Of a stretch of DNA of 25,326 nt, positions 25,278 through 25,326 are shown one piece after another. Positions within the stretch are counted from its first letter, which is position 1. Each line of letters starts with the position of its first letter. Origin of the DNA: an uncultured Paraprevotella sp. Lineage in GTDB: Bacteria; Bacteroidota; Bacteroidia; Bacteroidales; Bacteroidaceae. Under the pieces are notes generated by a model that did not search any database, was not told where the DNA came from, and saw nothing but the letters and a program-made list of their open reading frames with translations. A program made the position numbers and the translations under genes. The stretch covers positions 1 through 25,326 of the forward strand of contig URKA01000040.1 of assembly GCA_900548345.1 (NCBI GenBank), written 5' to 3'.

Positions 25278-25326
25278 ATGAGCAACAGATGTTTATATCA
25301 TGCAACGTTTCAAAAGTTCTTATCAA
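25278..25326 (+). CDS. Possible start of a further gene, cut by the window edge
   Basis: An ATG opens a frame that runs to the edge (MSNRCLYHATFQKFLS). It lies 111 bases after the preceding terminator, and the codons look protein-like, but 16 residues are too few to name a family. Confidence 0.35.
   Translation, partial: MSNRCLYHATFQKFLS

Overview
The window looks like chromosomal DNA of a gut Bacteroidales bacterium (Bacteroides/Phocaeicola type). Signs of this are a BspA-like leucine-rich-repeat C-terminus with a type IX-like sorting tail, a gingipain-type (C25) surface protease, an HU-HIG family DNA-binding protein, ORF6N and AlbA_2/HATPase genes, and TAnnTTTG-like -7 promoter boxes with almost no Shine-Dalgarno sequences. 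No rRNA or tRNA gene, CRISPR array or intact insertion sequence was seen.

Region 1 (1-5650): the 3' end of a secreted LRR protein is followed after 5 bases by a 1603-residue secreted C25 peptidase with FN3, FG-GAP propeller and beta-repeat domains. After it lies a decayed ORF6N gene with at least two single-base frameshifts, then a 17-bp perfect hairpin terminating clpB. Region 2 (5650-11993): clpB on the minus strand; a membrane phosphoethanolamine transferase-like gene on the plus strand; then, on the minus strand, an HU-HIG-like gene followed by a beta-carbonic anhydrase. The 379-base divergent region upstream of the HU-like gene holds a 21-bp tandem repeat of alternating T- and A-tracts and an 8-bp inverted repeat.

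Region 3 (11994-18480) is the metabolic core: six same-strand genes closed by a rho-independent terminator. They are a RhaM/DUF718 mutarotase, an aldo/keto reductase, an amidohydrolase-type lactonase, a zinc alcohol dehydrogenase, a tagaturonate reductase (UxaB) and an altronate dehydratase (UxaA). In order they read as a pathway L-galactose -> L-galactonolactone -> L-galactonate -> D-tagaturonate -> D-altronate -> 2-keto-3-deoxy-D-gluconate. The first three oxidative/hydrolytic steps match the L-galactose route known from Bacteroides vulgatus; here the mutarotase and the two downstream hexuronate steps are on the same transcription unit. No transporter, regulator, KDG kinase or aldolase is present.

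Region 4 (18480-25326) is an accessory-looking pair: a 1624-residue protein joining a DnaQ-like exonuclease domain, an SF2 RecQ helicase and an SF1 UvrD helicase, followed by an AlbA_2/HATPase/winged-helix protein with an 11-residue tandem repeat in its linker. A terminator follows, and a possible next gene begins at the right edge. This pair is the best candidate in the window for an incompletely described DNA-processing or defence module; its function is not shown by the sequence.
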